NCBI GenBank assembly: GCA_028697515.1
Contig: JAQVEY010000036.1
Location: 1 to 11,533 of the forward strand
Direction of reading: 5' to 3'
Origin: Bacteroidales bacterium
Lineage (GTDB): Bacteria > Bacteroidota > Bacteroidia > Bacteroidales > ML635J-15
DNA length: 11,533 nucleotides
Below, one piece after another: positions 1-8,150 of the stretch. How positions within the stretch are numbered: the stretch's first letter is position 1; each line of letters opens with the position of its first letter. Below the pieces are notes generated by a model. That model saw nothing but the letters and a program-made list of their open reading frames with translations, was not told the DNA's origin and did no database searches. The position numbers and the translations under genes were made by a program.

Positions 1-2255
1 TAGCAGTAATATTCCATAATTCCATATATGCAGAAAGACTTCCAATAGGTTTAATGGACGTGGTTGACAATTGCGATCCTGATGCATTGAGACGTTTCTA
101 CAAGGATTGGTATCGTCCTGACCTTATGGCTGTTGTTATTGTTGGAGACTTTGACGCAAAAGAAATGGAACAAAAGGTTATCGATCTTTTCAGCAAAATA
201 GAAAAACATCCTGCTCCTCGCGAAAGATTTTATGCCGATATTCCTGACCATGATGAAACATTAGTTTGTGTTGCTTCAGATCCAGAATCTCCAATAAGCA
301 TGGTTCAGATGTTTTATAAACACCCGCTTAAACCAAAAGTAACTGTTGCAGATTACCGAGAAGATATTATCGGGATGTTGATGAGTTCTATGATATCAAA
401 TAGGTTGGCAGAGCTTACATTGCTCGAAAACCCTCCTTTTGCTCAGGGCTATGCAGGATATTCCGAATTTATTGGTCCTAAATCAATGTTTATTAGCTTG
501 GGAGTTGTTCAAAATAATGACATAAAAGCTACTATTGATGCTTTGGTTGCTGAAAATCAAAGAATGAAACAACATGGATTTACTGAAACTGAGCTTGAAC
601 GTGAAAAAGCTACTTTACTCAAAGAAATTGAGAAAATGTATAATGAACGCGATAAACAAAAATCAGAATCTTATGTAAGAGAATATCAAAGCAACTATTT
701 ACCACCTCATAATCCTTATCCTGGAATTGAGTACGAATATGAATTGTTTAAAAAATATTTGCCAGGAATTACTCTTGACGAAGTTAACAAATTTGGTTCT
801 TCTATGATAATTGATAAAAATCTTGTTATAGTTGTTTTAACTCCTGAAAAAGAAGGCGTAGTTATTCCTACAGAAGATGAAGTTTTGAAAATTTATAATG
901 ATGCAACAGCACAAAAAGTAGATGCTTATGTTGATAAGGTATCTGATAAACCTCTTATTAGCAGTTTGCCAGAAAAAGGTAAAGTAGCAAAAAAAATAAG
1001 CAATAAAGAATTGGATTACGAAACCTGGACATTCAAAAATGGCGTTACTGTAATTCTTAAAACCACAGACTTTAAAGATGATGAAATTCTTTTCGAAGCA
1101 AAATCAGTTGGTGGTTATTCATTATATGATCAAAAAGATGATATAAGTAGTAAATATGCTGCTTCAATTGCATTAGAAAGTGGTTTGGGCGATTTCGATA
1201 AAACAGAATTACAAAAATTCATGTCTGGAAAATCGGTTCGCTTCCAACCATATATTGGCGAAATATCTGAGGGCTTTACTGGCAGTTGTGCTGTGAGCGA
1301 CTTTGAAACTTTACTTCAAATGATTCATGTTTCATTTACCAAACCAAGAGTTTCTGAATCTGCATTTAAATCATATATTAATAAAGAGAAAGGAATGACC
1401 GAAAATGAAATGCTTGACCCTCAGTCAGCATGGAGGGATACATTAAGATGGACTATTGCAAATCATCATCCACGTCGTCGCCCAGTTACTCCCGAAATTT
1501 TAGATGAGGCAGACTATAAACGTGTGAAATACATTTATAATCAACGTTTTAGCGATCCTGGAAATTTCACATTTTATTTCGTAGGAAATATTGACAAGAA
1601 ACAAGCTAAAGTTTTACTAGAGAAATACTTGGGTTCTTTACCAGTTGTAACTAAAAACGAAACTTTTGTTGATCTTGGAATTAGGCCTCCAAAAGGAATT
1701 GTTGAAAAGACCGTAAGAAAAGGAAAAGATGCTAAATGTATAGAAGTTATAAATTTCCATGGTGATTTTGAGTATAACGCAAAAAACTGTCTTGAACTAG
1801 ATGCAATTTGTAAAATTCTTTCAACACGTTTGCTAGAAGATATTCGCGAGAAAGAAAGCGGAGTATATTCAATTGGTGCTTATCCTAATAGCTATAAAAC
1901 AACTCATGAAGGTTATTCTGTAACAATTTCTTTTAGCTGCGATCCTGAAAGAGAAGAAGAATTAAGACTAAAAACATTTGACATTATTAATTCTTTAAAA
2001 GTTGATGGAATTACAGACGCAGACATTCAGAAGGTCGTTGAAAAAGAAAGACGTGAATTTGAAACTAACGTAAAAGAAAATTCCTACTGGAAAAGATTGT
2101 TGATTGATATCAATGAAAACAAGATTACTTCAGATGATTATAAAAATTATAATGCGATGATTGAAACAATAAGTATCGAAACAATGAAAGCAGCAGCAAA
2201 CAAATACTTTGATATGAACAATTATATTAAAGTTAATTTATTGCCAGAAGAGTAG
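1..2255 (+). CDS. M16 family zinc-metalloprotease-like protein (insulinase/PqqL type), 5'-truncated by the window
   Basis: The reading frame is open from the window edge: the codons before the first in-frame ATG (54) encode a plausible M16 stretch ending in AERLPIGL. The gene therefore starts upstream, and ATG 54 is internal. About 750 residues are visible, against roughly 900-950 usual for Bacteroidota two-repeat M16 proteins. Two M16 C-terminal-type repeats can be recognised: RRFYKDWYRPDLMAVVIVGD near residue 13 (counted from ATG 54), and VKYIYNQRFSDPGNFTFYFV followed by GNID near residue 490. The zinc-binding HxxEH motif of the first domain should lie in the missing N-terminus, so catalytic competence cannot be judged. 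By family knowledge these are periplasmic or envelope peptidases that degrade peptides in a closed chamber. The substrate is unknown. The gene ends at a strong terminator and is convergent with the next gene. Confidence 0.9.
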   Translation, partial: AVIFHNSIYAERLPIGLMDVVDNCDPDALRRFYKDWYRPDLMAVVIVGDFDAKEMEQKVIDLFSKIEKHPAPRERFYADIPDHDETLVCVASDPESPISMVQMFYKHPLKPKVTVADYREDIIGMLMSSMISNRLAELTLLENPPFAQGYAGYSEFIGPKSMFISLGVVQNNDIKATIDALVAENQRMKQHGFTETELEREKATLLKEIEKMYNERDKQKSESYVREYQSNYLPPHNPYPGIEYEYELFKKYLPGITLDEVNKFGSSMIIDKNLVIVVLTPEKEGVVIPTEDEVLKIYNDATAQKVDAYVDKVSDKPLISSLPEKGKVAKKISNKELDYETWTFKNGVTVILKTTDFKDDEILFEAKSVGGYSLYDQKDDISSKYAASIALESGLGDFDKTELQKFMSGKSVRFQPYIGEISEGFTGSCAVSDFETLLQMIHVSFTKPRVSESAFKSYINKEKGMTENEMLDPQSAWRDTLRWTIANHHPRRRPVTPEILDEADYKRVKYIYNQRFSDPGNFTFYFVGNIDKKQAKVLLEKYLGSLPVVTKNETFVDLGIRPPKGIVEKTVRKGKDAKCIEVINFHGDFEYNAKNCLELDAICKILSTRLLEDIREKESGVYSIGAYPNSYKTTHEGYSVTISFSCDPEREEELRLKTFDIINSLKVDGITDADIQKVVEKERREFETNVKENSYWKRLLIDINENKITSDDYKNYNAMIETISIETMKAAANKYFDMNNYIKVNLLPEE

Positions 2256-2271
2256 TTTTAATAATAAATAT

Positions 2272-2303
2272 AAAAAAAGCCACTTTTGCGAGTGGCTTTT
2301 TTT
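2272..2303. terminator. Bidirectional intrinsic terminator between convergent genes
   Basis: The perfect 6-bp stem GCCACT (2279-2284) / AGTGGC (2291-2296) has loop TTTGCG. It is preceded by seven A (2272-2278) and followed by seven T (2297-2303), so it can terminate in both directions. It ends the M16 gene on the plus strand. The stop codon of the minus-strand lipoprotein gene (2302-2304) lies in the tract itself. Confidence 0.9.
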
Positions 2304-2670
2304 ATTCCCGGATAAAAAACATTTCCAATTCACCGTATCTAATTGAAAATACCCTATTGGTAAGTTCTGTAATCCTAAATGTGTTTGAACCTATCGTTAA
2401 ATATTCAGAGTCCGCACTTAATTGCCATTGTGTTAATATCGTATCATTGTTTTCATAAGTTTTAATAAGGGTATTGTCATCAAGAAAATCATACACCGCT
2501 GTTCTAAATTCTGTAGTCTGATTCTGGGAATAATCTACAAATGTGTTTATTTTCCAATCATGCTTGATTAATAATCTTCTCGTTTGATTGTAATTGTTAT
2601 CATCGGAGCATGAATAAAATAAGATTGCAGTAAATAATATTATATAGTATGATTTTTTATTATTTTTCAT
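2302..2670 (-). CDS. Small putative surface-exposed lipoprotein, lipocalin-like
   Basis: This 122-residue protein has a basic N-terminus (MKNNKKS), a hydrophobic stretch at residues 8-19 and a lipobox-like FYSC with the acylated Cys at 21. The residues after the Cys are SDDN. Acidic residues right after the lipidated Cys match the Bacteroidota lipoprotein export signal that directs proteins to the cell surface. The mature part (about 38-122) is beta-rich, with W39, W82 and the pattern of small lipocalin-like domains (WKINTFVDY near the start, FRITELTNRVFSI near the end). That fold is inferred from pattern and not proven, and no ligand can be named. The start codon overlaps the end of the upstream MBL gene by 11 bp, suggesting translational coupling. 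The lipobox is weak at -3 and -2 (F, Y), which is tolerated in this phylum. Confidence 0.75.
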   Translation of the reverse strand: MKNNKKSYYIILFTAILFYSCSDDNNYNQTRRLLIKHDWKINTFVDYSQNQTTEFRTAVYDFLDDNTLIKTYENNDTILTQWQLSADSEYLTIGSNTFRITELTNRVFSIRYGELEMFFIRE

Positions 2671-3514
2671 TCGAAAAGATATCTTCTAACTTAAATGATT
2701 TGTTTGCTCTCACTCCTTTTTCGGTTTTTTTTAAATCACAACACTCATTATAATAATCATGCTGAAAAACAATAATCCATTTTTTTTTAAAAGCTTCAGA
2801 TAAAATTGATTTCTTTTCTTCTATGCTTGTTAGGGGAAACAAATCGTAAGCCGAAACCCATGCAAGCGGTACAGATGCCATTGCAGGTATCAAATCACCG
2901 GCAAAGAAAACAGTATTTTTATCTAACTTGATTACAGGTAACATTAAACCTGGAGTATGTCCATCAAATAATCTTAATTCAGTATTGTTGCTAATTTTTA
3001 TGGTTTTACCAACCAATTTTAATTTCTCTGAAGATTTTAATATTTCAAAATTCTTCTTAATAAAAGAAGACTTTTCTCTGTAATTGGGATTAAATGCGTT
3101 TTCCCATTGCTTTTCCGAAATATAATGATTCGCATTTGGGAAACTTAACTCATATTCGCCAGTATTTTTATTAAGTTTAGTTGTCCCTCCACAGTGATCA
3201 AAATGTAAATGCGTTAGTACTACATCTGTGATATCCTCAACAGAATAGCCGGCAGATTTAATATTTATTTCAAGATTTTGTGTAAAATCAGCTTGGTAAC
3301 TATTGATTGTATCGTTTACATCTTTATCCCCAATTCCAGTGTCCACCAACATCCTGCGTTCTCCGTCATCAATTAATAAAGACCGGCAAGAAGCTTTACA
3401 CATATTATTCTCGTCACAGGGATATTTGCTCGACCAAATACTTTTTGGGATAACGCCAAAATAAGCCCCACCGTCAATTTTAAATTCAGGAGTATTTAAA
3501 ACAATAATTTTCAT
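2660..3514 (-). CDS. MBL-fold metallo-hydrolase
   Basis: This 284-residue protein has the full metallo-beta-lactamase-fold metal site: THLHFDHCGG with H102, H104, D106 and H107; GHTPG with H186; AGD with D207 as the bridging aspartate; and QHD with H252. DTGIGD at 58-63 is the usual strand-turn before the active site. No signal peptide is seen, so it is likely a cytosolic binuclear-metal hydrolase. The layout resembles the lactonase-like branch of the family, but the sequence does not identify the substrate. Additional Cys residues (C33, C39, C43, C108, C258, C259) are noticeable for a cytosolic protein. It is the first gene of a two-gene minus-strand unit and has a promoter-like element 24 bp upstream of its ATG. 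Confidence 0.93.
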   Translation of the reverse strand: MKIIVLNTPEFKIDGGAYFGVIPKSIWSSKYPCDENNMCKASCRSLLIDDGERRMLVDTGIGDKDVNDTINSYQADFTQNLEINIKSAGYSVEDITDVVLTHLHFDHCGGTTKLNKNTGEYELSFPNANHYISEKQWENAFNPNYREKSSFIKKNFEILKSSEKLKLVGKTIKISNNTELRLFDGHTPGLMLPVIKLDKNTVFFAGDLIPAMASVPLAWVSAYDLFPLTSIEEKKSILSEAFKKKWIIVFQHDYYNECCDLKKTEKGVRANKSFKLEDIFSNEK

Positions 3515-3537
3515 TATTATTTGTTAAAATTATTGTC

Positions 3538-3569
3538 CAAAAATAAATAAAAAGAGCATAGACTATCAA
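3538..3569 (-). promoter_or_regulatory. Bacteroidota-type promoter for the MBL-lipoprotein unit
   Basis: Read on the minus strand there is TTG (3569-3567), a 21-nt spacer, and TATTTTTG (3545-3538). This matches the Bacteroidetes primary sigma consensus TTG-N19-21-TAnnTTTG with no mismatch. The predicted start would leave a 5' UTR of roughly 15-20 nt before the ATG at 3514. The flanks are very AT-rich, so chance matches are possible, but position and spacing are both right. Confidence 0.65.
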
Positions 3570-3576
3570 ATTTTTG

Positions 3577-3584
3577 TAATTTTG
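3577..3584 (+). promoter_or_regulatory. Candidate -7 element for the plus-strand five-gene cluster
   Basis: TAATTTTG matches the TAnnTTTG -7 consensus and sits 15 nt before ATG 3600. No TTG is found at the expected -33 distance, so the match is partial. It lies eight bases from the -33 element of the divergent promoter, so the two promoters would compete for the same DNA. Confidence 0.45.
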
Positions 3585-3599
3585 TCAAAAAATAAATGT

Positions 3600-4508
3600 A
3601 TGGGAGAAATTACTGAATTAAGAAATAAAAAGAAGGATGTAACAACAAAAGTGTTAATTGCATTAATTTCTTTAATGACTTTGGCTATTGGAGTTCTGGG
3701 TTTTATGCTATACGATGTTTCACAACAAAATAAAGTTATTATTGTCAAATCTCAAGAGGTTACTGTAGAAAAAGATAATCTTAAAGCTCAATTATCTACT
3801 TTATTAGATGATTATGATGCGCTTCAGACCAATAATGATAGTTTAAATGCTGAGATACTGAAAGAAAAAGAACATATTCAAACTTTAATAAAAGAGTTGG
3901 ATGGTTTAAAAAGCTATAATTATGGGATACAGCAAAAATACGAAAGAGAACTTGCTTCATTACGTAATATTATGAGGCACTATGTTTATCAGATTGATAG
4001 CCTTGACCAGTTAAATAAGATATTAATAGCTGAAAATATTACAATCCGTGATGATCATAATAGAATTAAAACAGAAATGGACGGCGTTGTAGAAAAAAAT
4101 GATGAACTTGAAATGGTTATCGAGGGAGCAAGTATTATTAAGACTGCAAATATCGGTTTTAAGTTTTACAACAAAAGAGGCAAAGAAACAGAAAAATCTT
4201 CCAAGCTTGAGAAAATTGAAACTTACTTTACATTAGTGGCAAACGATTTGGCTTCAAGTGGACCAAGAAGAGTCTATCTAAGGATTATTCGGCCTGACAG
4301 CTATGCATTGTCGGGTGGGCAAACTTTTGACTACAGGGAGAAAAAAATAACCTATACTGCAAGCCGTGATATTATTTATGAGAACCAGAATCTGGCAGTT
4401 TCTATTTATTACGACGTTAAAGAAGAGCTTATTCTTGGAAAATATATCGTAGAAATTTACATGGACGGTAATAAAATAGGAGAAAGTTTCTTTACTATTA
4501 ATAAATAA
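3600..4508 (+). CDS. Membrane-anchored coiled-coil envelope protein of unknown function
   Basis: I start the gene at ATG 3600 (302 residues). The in-frame TTG at 3582 overlaps the likely -7 box and would add only a non-conserved MSKNKC. The protein has a short charged cytoplasmic N-terminus (1-16), one transmembrane helix (about 17-38), a long alpha-helical coiled coil (about 45-175, rich in K, E, L, Q and N), and a beta-rich C-terminal domain (about 180-302) with YFTLVANDLASSGPRRVYLR and an end in YMDGNKIGESFFTINK. The topology suggests a type II inner-membrane protein with a periplasmic stalk and head. Homologues of this architecture are common in Bacteroidota and are sometimes auto-annotated as chromosome partitioning proteins, which the sequence does not support. 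It is followed after 4 bp by the DUF4271 gene, so the two are likely co-translated. Confidence 0.8.
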   Translation: MGEITELRNKKKDVTTKVLIALISLMTLAIGVLGFMLYDVSQQNKVIIVKSQEVTVEKDNLKAQLSTLLDDYDALQTNNDSLNAEILKEKEHIQTLIKELDGLKSYNYGIQQKYERELASLRNIMRHYVYQIDSLDQLNKILIAENITIRDDHNRIKTEMDGVVEKNDELEMVIEGASIIKTANIGFKFYNKRGKETEKSSKLEKIETYFTLVANDLASSGPRRVYLRIIRPDSYALSGGQTFDYREKKITYTASRDIIYENQNLAVSIYYDVKEELILGKYIVEIYMDGNKIGESFFTINK

Positions 4509-4512
4509 AACA

Positions 4513-5238
4513 ATGTTTTTTTATGCTTCTGTAATAGATAGCATTTTGTCTTCTATGCCTGTAATCGAAAGACAGATAAATAGTAATCAGATTATTATTT
4601 GTATTTCTGCCATGATTGTTTTACTATTATTATTGACAGTAAAATTGCTATACCACGGCTATTTCAGACATGTTTTCCTAAACGTTTTCAGAAGCGAACT
4701 ATCTGTCAGAAATGGTGACGAAAACAATAATGCAGTTCAGCAGGCTTCGGTGTTGACAGGGATTATGGCATTAATAAGCACAACAACAGCCATTTTCTCA
4801 TACAGTATGTATTCTACTTCTATAAGTTTAATGCCAACCAATAAACCTATTCAGATTTATTTCGTAATCTTAGCTATTGTATTAAGCTTTACTGTTTTTT
4901 ACAGACTTAGTCTTTTTTTATTAGGCTGGATAATAGATATAACCAAAGTCACACTAAATTATTCAAATATTACTTCAAATATATTCAGAATAATGGGATT
5001 AATTATTTTTCCATTTTTTTTAATCATCCCATTTTCTGAAGAAAACTTACAAAACATACTAATATACAGTATTTTAGCAATTATTGTTTTGGCTTTTATC
5101 TTAAGATTGTATAATTTTTTATTAATATTATTTAAAATTAAATTTTTAAATCATTATGCAATTTTGTATTTTTGCATGTTCGAAATTTTACCGGTTTTAA
5201 TTGTCGTTAAAATTGCAGGAAGTTTAAGTGTAGTATAA
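4513..5238 (+). CDS. DUF4271-type integral membrane protein
   Basis: This 241-residue, strongly hydrophobic protein has about six predicted transmembrane helices, near residues 26-46, 80-99, 114-140, 157-174, 182-207 and 214-235. A polar loop with YHGYFRHVFLNVFRSELSVR lies at about 47-66. Length, loop and position directly before hemD match the DUF4271 family, a Bacteroidota-specific family with no established function. There is no signal peptide or catalytic motif. It is separated by 4 bp from the upstream gene and 15 bp from hemD. Its constant pairing with hemD could reflect a membrane role linked to tetrapyrroles or simply a frozen operon; the sequence does not decide. Confidence 0.8.
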   Translation: MFFYASVIDSILSSMPVIERQINSNQIIICISAMIVLLLLLTVKLLYHGYFRHVFLNVFRSELSVRNGDENNNAVQQASVLTGIMALISTTTAIFSYSMYSTSISLMPTNKPIQIYFVILAIVLSFTVFYRLSLFLLGWIIDITKVTLNYSNITSNIFRIMGLIIFPFFLIIPFSEENLQNILIYSILAIIVLAFILRLYNFLLILFKIKFLNHYAILYFCMFEILPVLIVVKIAGSLSVV

Positions 5239-5253
5239 ATAAAAACTCAGAGA

Positions 5254-5997
5254 ATGAAGATAAGAAGCATTCTTATTTCACAACCTAGGCCGGAAACAGA
5301 GAAGAATCCATATAACGATCTGGCAAAAAAGTATAACCTTAAAATAGATTTTCGTCCTTTTGTGCAGGTTGATGGAATACCAGCAAAAGATTTCAGACGT
5401 GACAGAGTAGATATTAATAACTTTTCAGCTATTATCTTTAATAGTCGTACTTCGGTAGATCATTTTTTCAGAATATGCGAAGAAATGAAAATTACAATAA
5501 AGGATACATGGAAGTACTTTTGTATTTCAGAATCGATTGCTTTTTATCTTCAAAAGTATATCGTTTATCGTAAACGTAAAATTTTCTTTGGTAATAGCAC
5601 ATTTGACGATTTAATGGAATATATACACAGATTTCCAAATGAAAAATATCTTGTCCCTTTAAGTGAAGTGCATAAGAATGAAATACCCGATAAACTTTGT
5701 GCCTCCAATATTGAGTTTTCAAAAGCAATATTATACAAAACTGTTAGTGCCGATTTATCAGATTTGAAAAACGTAAATTATGATATTTTAGTGTTTTTTA
5801 GCCCTGCAGGTGTAGCATCTTTATTGCAAAACTTTCCCGACTTTATCCAAAACGAAACCTGTATTGGAGCATTTGGGCCAGCAACCGCTAAAGCAGTAGA
5901 AAACCATAAGCTTAGACTTGATCTATTGGCCCCTGTTCCAGAAGCTCCGTCAATGACTGCTGCACTTGAACAGTTTGTTAAAGTCAAAAATAAGTAA
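5254..5997 (+). CDS. hemD: Uroporphyrinogen-III synthase
   Basis: This 247-residue cytosolic enzyme closes hydroxymethylbilane to uroporphyrinogen III with inversion of ring D, leading to haem, sirohaem or corrinoids. It has the Bacteroidota HemD pattern throughout: ILISQPRPETEKNPY at 6-20, IDFRPF at 31-36, IIFNSRTSVDHFFRICEE at 60-77, YFCISESIAFYLQKYIVYRK at 88-107, FFSPAGVASLLQNFPDF at 181-197, GAFGPATAKAV at 205-215 and PEAPSMTAAL at 229-238. The two-lobed alpha/beta HemD fold tolerates high divergence, and it is these lineage signatures that make the call firm. No other tetrapyrrole gene is in the window. Confidence 0.93.
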   Translation: MKIRSILISQPRPETEKNPYNDLAKKYNLKIDFRPFVQVDGIPAKDFRRDRVDINNFSAIIFNSRTSVDHFFRICEEMKITIKDTWKYFCISESIAFYLQKYIVYRKRKIFFGNSTFDDLMEYIHRFPNEKYLVPLSEVHKNEIPDKLCASNIEFSKAILYKTVSADLSDLKNVNYDILVFFSPAGVASLLQNFPDFIQNETCIGAFGPATAKAVENHKLRLDLLAPVPEAPSMTAALEQFVKVKNK

Positions 5998-6011
5998 GAC
6001 AAACTTTTGTC
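5998..6011. repeat. Small perfect inverted repeat right after hemD
   Basis: GACAAA (5998-6003) and TTTGTC (6006-6011) are perfect complements around CT, beginning on the base after the hemD stop codon and 18 bp before rnpA. In RNA it can form only a weak 5-6 bp hairpin, and there is no T tract, so it is not a terminator. It may be chance, or may slightly affect translation of rnpA. Confidence 0.35.
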
Positions 6012-6029
6012 GAACTGATTATTGAACTT

Positions 6030-6440
6030 ATGGTTACTAAAAACAATTTCTCATTTAATAGAAAATCAATATTAAGATTAAAGTCTGAGATTCAGGAATT
6101 GTTTGACAATGCAGAGAGAATAGATTATGGGGATTTTAAAGTTTTGTGCTATCCCAAAAACAATATATCACCTGGTATTTTTCAGGTATTTATCTCTGTG
6201 CCAAAAAAACGCCTAAATAAAGCAACTGATAGAAATGTCGTTAAAAGACGAATCAGAGAGTCTATAAGATTGAATTATCAAGACTTAGAGCTATTGTGTA
6301 TTAACAATAGTATAAGACTATTTTATGGTGTAATATGGAATAGAGATTATATTTGTGAATACAAATTAATTGAACAAAATATAGTTCTATCTTTACAAGA
6401 TATTTATAATAAGATTTATGAAAAGACACAAAATCCTTAA
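6030..6440 (+). CDS. rnpA: Ribonuclease P protein component
   Basis: This 136-residue basic protein binds RNase P RNA and assists 5' maturation of tRNA precursors. The family signature RNRxxKRRxRE appears as DRNVVKRRIRE at residues 67-77, preceded by SVPKKRLNKAT (56-66), the central strand and helix of the fold. The N-terminal FNRKSILRLKSEIQELF (9-25) fits the usual start of the family. The gene sits between hemD and a protease gene, not after rpmH (L34) as in many bacteria; this placement is typical of Bacteroidota. Its last 23 bp overlap the start of the S41 gene in another frame. Confidence 0.93.
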   Translation: MVTKNNFSFNRKSILRLKSEIQELFDNAERIDYGDFKVLCYPKNNISPGIFQVFISVPKKRLNKATDRNVVKRRIRESIRLNYQDLELLCINNSIRLFYGVIWNRDYICEYKLIEQNIVLSLQDIYNKIYEKTQNP

Positions 6441-8106
6441 ATCACTTTTCACCAAAACAAACAGAATAGTTCTGGTTGGGTTCATTGCATTATTTTTTAG
6501 TTTATCCTTGAGTTCTTATAGTCAGGAAACAGACAATAATTTTGAAACAGTAAAGAATCTGGATGTATTTTACTCATTGTATAAAGAACTAAATCTTTAT
6601 TATGTTGATCCAATTGTTCCTGGAGAAATAATAAAAAAAGGAATTGAGGGAATGTTAAAAAGTCTTGACCCTTATACTGTATACATTCCTGAATCACAAA
6701 TCGAAGACATAAAATTTATTACCACTGGACAATATGGTGGTATTGGAGCCATAATAAGAAAAAGTGGTGACTTTACAGTAATTGCACAGCCTTATGAAAA
6801 CAGCCCTGCAGCCATAGCTGGCTTATTACCTGGAGACATTATTATAGAAATTGATAATAAATCAATCAAAGGTATATCATCTGATCAGGTTTCAGAACTA
6901 TTGAGAGGAGAACCCGAAACAAGTGTTCAATTGAAAATAAAACGTCCAAACGAAGAAAATGATTTAAGCTTTACCGTCATCAGAAAAGAAATTAAGCGTA
7001 ATTCTGTTCCATATTTCGGTTTAGCTGATGAAAATATCGGATACATTGCCTTAGATGATTTTACAAATACAGCTGCAAAAGAAGTTCAGGAGGCATTTCT
7101 ATCTTTGAAAAAGGAATACGACATAAGTTCATTAATCATTGATTTACGTGGGAATCCGGGAGGATTATTAATCGAAGCAGTGAAAATATGTAATCTTTTT
7201 GTTCCAAAAGGTGAACATATTGTAAGCACTAAAGGAAAAGTAGCACAATGGGATAAAACATACACATCAAGTGCCGAGCCTTTGGATACGGAAATTAAAA
7301 TTGTAGTGCTAGTAAACAGAGGATCTGCATCAGCTTCAGAGATAGTTGCAGGTGCGATTCAAGATCTTGACCGTGGAGTGATTTTAGGACAAAGAACTTT
7401 TGGAAAAGGTCTTGTACAAACAACGCGAGAGCTTAGCTATAACGGCGTTTTAAAGGTGACAACTGCAAAGTATTACATTCCGAGTGGTAGGTGTATTCAG
7501 GCTCTGGACTATTCAAATCGAAATGATGACGGTAGTGTCGGCAATGTCCCTGATTCTCTAATTACAGAGTTTAAAACCAAAAATGGGCGAAAAGTATATG
7601 ACGGAGGTGGTATTATGCCCGACTTAGTAGTTGAACCAGAACTCTTTAGTAATATTGCAACAAGCTTAATTATAAAAAACTTGTTATTTGACTATGCTGT
7701 TTATTTTCATTCTCTAAACCCAGAGATACCACCTGCTGATAAATTTGTTTTTACTGATACAGATTATGAGAATTTTGTAAACTGGGTAAAAGACAAGGAC
7801 TTTGATTATGAAACAAAAAGCGAAGAATATCTTAGACTACTTATTGAAACAGCAAAAGAAGAAAAATATTATAATGAAGCTTCTCAAGAACTGGAAATGC
7901 TAATGACCAAATTTTCGCATGACAAAAATAAGGATCTCATGATGTTTAAAGATGAGATAACAGATATAATTTGTCAGGAAATAGTTGTTAAATATTACTA
8001 CGAAAAAGGAGCAATTATGTATGGATTAAAAAATGATCCAGAAATAAGAGAAGCTGTAAGAATTTTAAATGATGAACAAGAATATAAAAACTTACTAGTA
8101 CCTTAA
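6418..8106 (+). CDS. S41A C-terminal processing peptidase with PDZ domain
   Basis: This 562-residue protein has a signal peptide (basic MKRHKILK, hydrophobic core about 17-32, likely cleavage near SYSQ-E37), so it acts in the periplasm. An N-terminal helical segment with YYVDPI and SLDPYTVYI (82-90) precedes a PDZ domain (about 104-177, GQYGGIGAIIR, then NSPAAIAGLLPGDIIIEID). The serine protease core (about 200-405) has IIDLRGNPGGL (240-250), NRGSASASEIVAGAIQD with predicted nucleophile S305, and TFGKG with general base K330. The 25-residue Ser-Lys spacing equals that of E. coli Prc (S452/K477), so the protein should be active. A C-terminal helical extension of about 150 residues (410-562) is seen in Bacteroidota CtpA-type proteases. 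The start overlaps rnpA by 23 bp and is favoured because it is the only ATG upstream of the signal peptide. The stop lies in the terminator. Confidence 0.94.
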   Translation: MKRHKILKSLFTKTNRIVLVGFIALFFSLSLSSYSQETDNNFETVKNLDVFYSLYKELNLYYVDPIVPGEIIKKGIEGMLKSLDPYTVYIPESQIEDIKFITTGQYGGIGAIIRKSGDFTVIAQPYENSPAAIAGLLPGDIIIEIDNKSIKGISSDQVSELLRGEPETSVQLKIKRPNEENDLSFTVIRKEIKRNSVPYFGLADENIGYIALDDFTNTAAKEVQEAFLSLKKEYDISSLIIDLRGNPGGLLIEAVKICNLFVPKGEHIVSTKGKVAQWDKTYTSSAEPLDTEIKIVVLVNRGSASASEIVAGAIQDLDRGVILGQRTFGKGLVQTTRELSYNGVLKVTTAKYYIPSGRCIQALDYSNRNDDGSVGNVPDSLITEFKTKNGRKVYDGGGIMPDLVVEPELFSNIATSLIIKNLLFDYAVYFHSLNPEIPPADKFVFTDTDYENFVNWVKDKDFDYETKSEEYLRLLIETAKEEKYYNEASQELEMLMTKFSHDKNKDLMMFKDEITDIICQEIVVKYYYEKGAIMYGLKNDPEIREAVRILNDEQEYKNLLVP

Positions 8107-8137
8107 AAAAAAGCCGATTTAAAAATCGGCTTTTTTT
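8105..8137. terminator. Bidirectional intrinsic terminator between convergent operons
   Basis: The stem GCCGATT (8113-8119) / AATCGGC (8124-8130) has loop TAAA, an A tract of eight before it (8105-8112) and T x7 after it (8131-8137). It ends the S41 gene, whose stop codon (8104-8106) runs into the A tract. It also ends the minus-strand HMA gene, whose stop is at 8151, 13 bp away. Confidence 0.92.
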
Positions 8138-8150
8138 ATCTAATATATTA

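Noticed and set aside
3582..3599. TTG start giving a 308-residue coiled-coil protein
   Set aside because: The TTG lies inside the candidate -7 box and adds only six residues with no recognisable feature; ATG 3600 is the better start.
5167..5174. TATTTTTG inside the DUF4271 gene as an internal promoter for hemD
   Set aside because: It matches the -7 consensus, but no TTG lies at the -33 distance and the region is very T-rich; likely chance.
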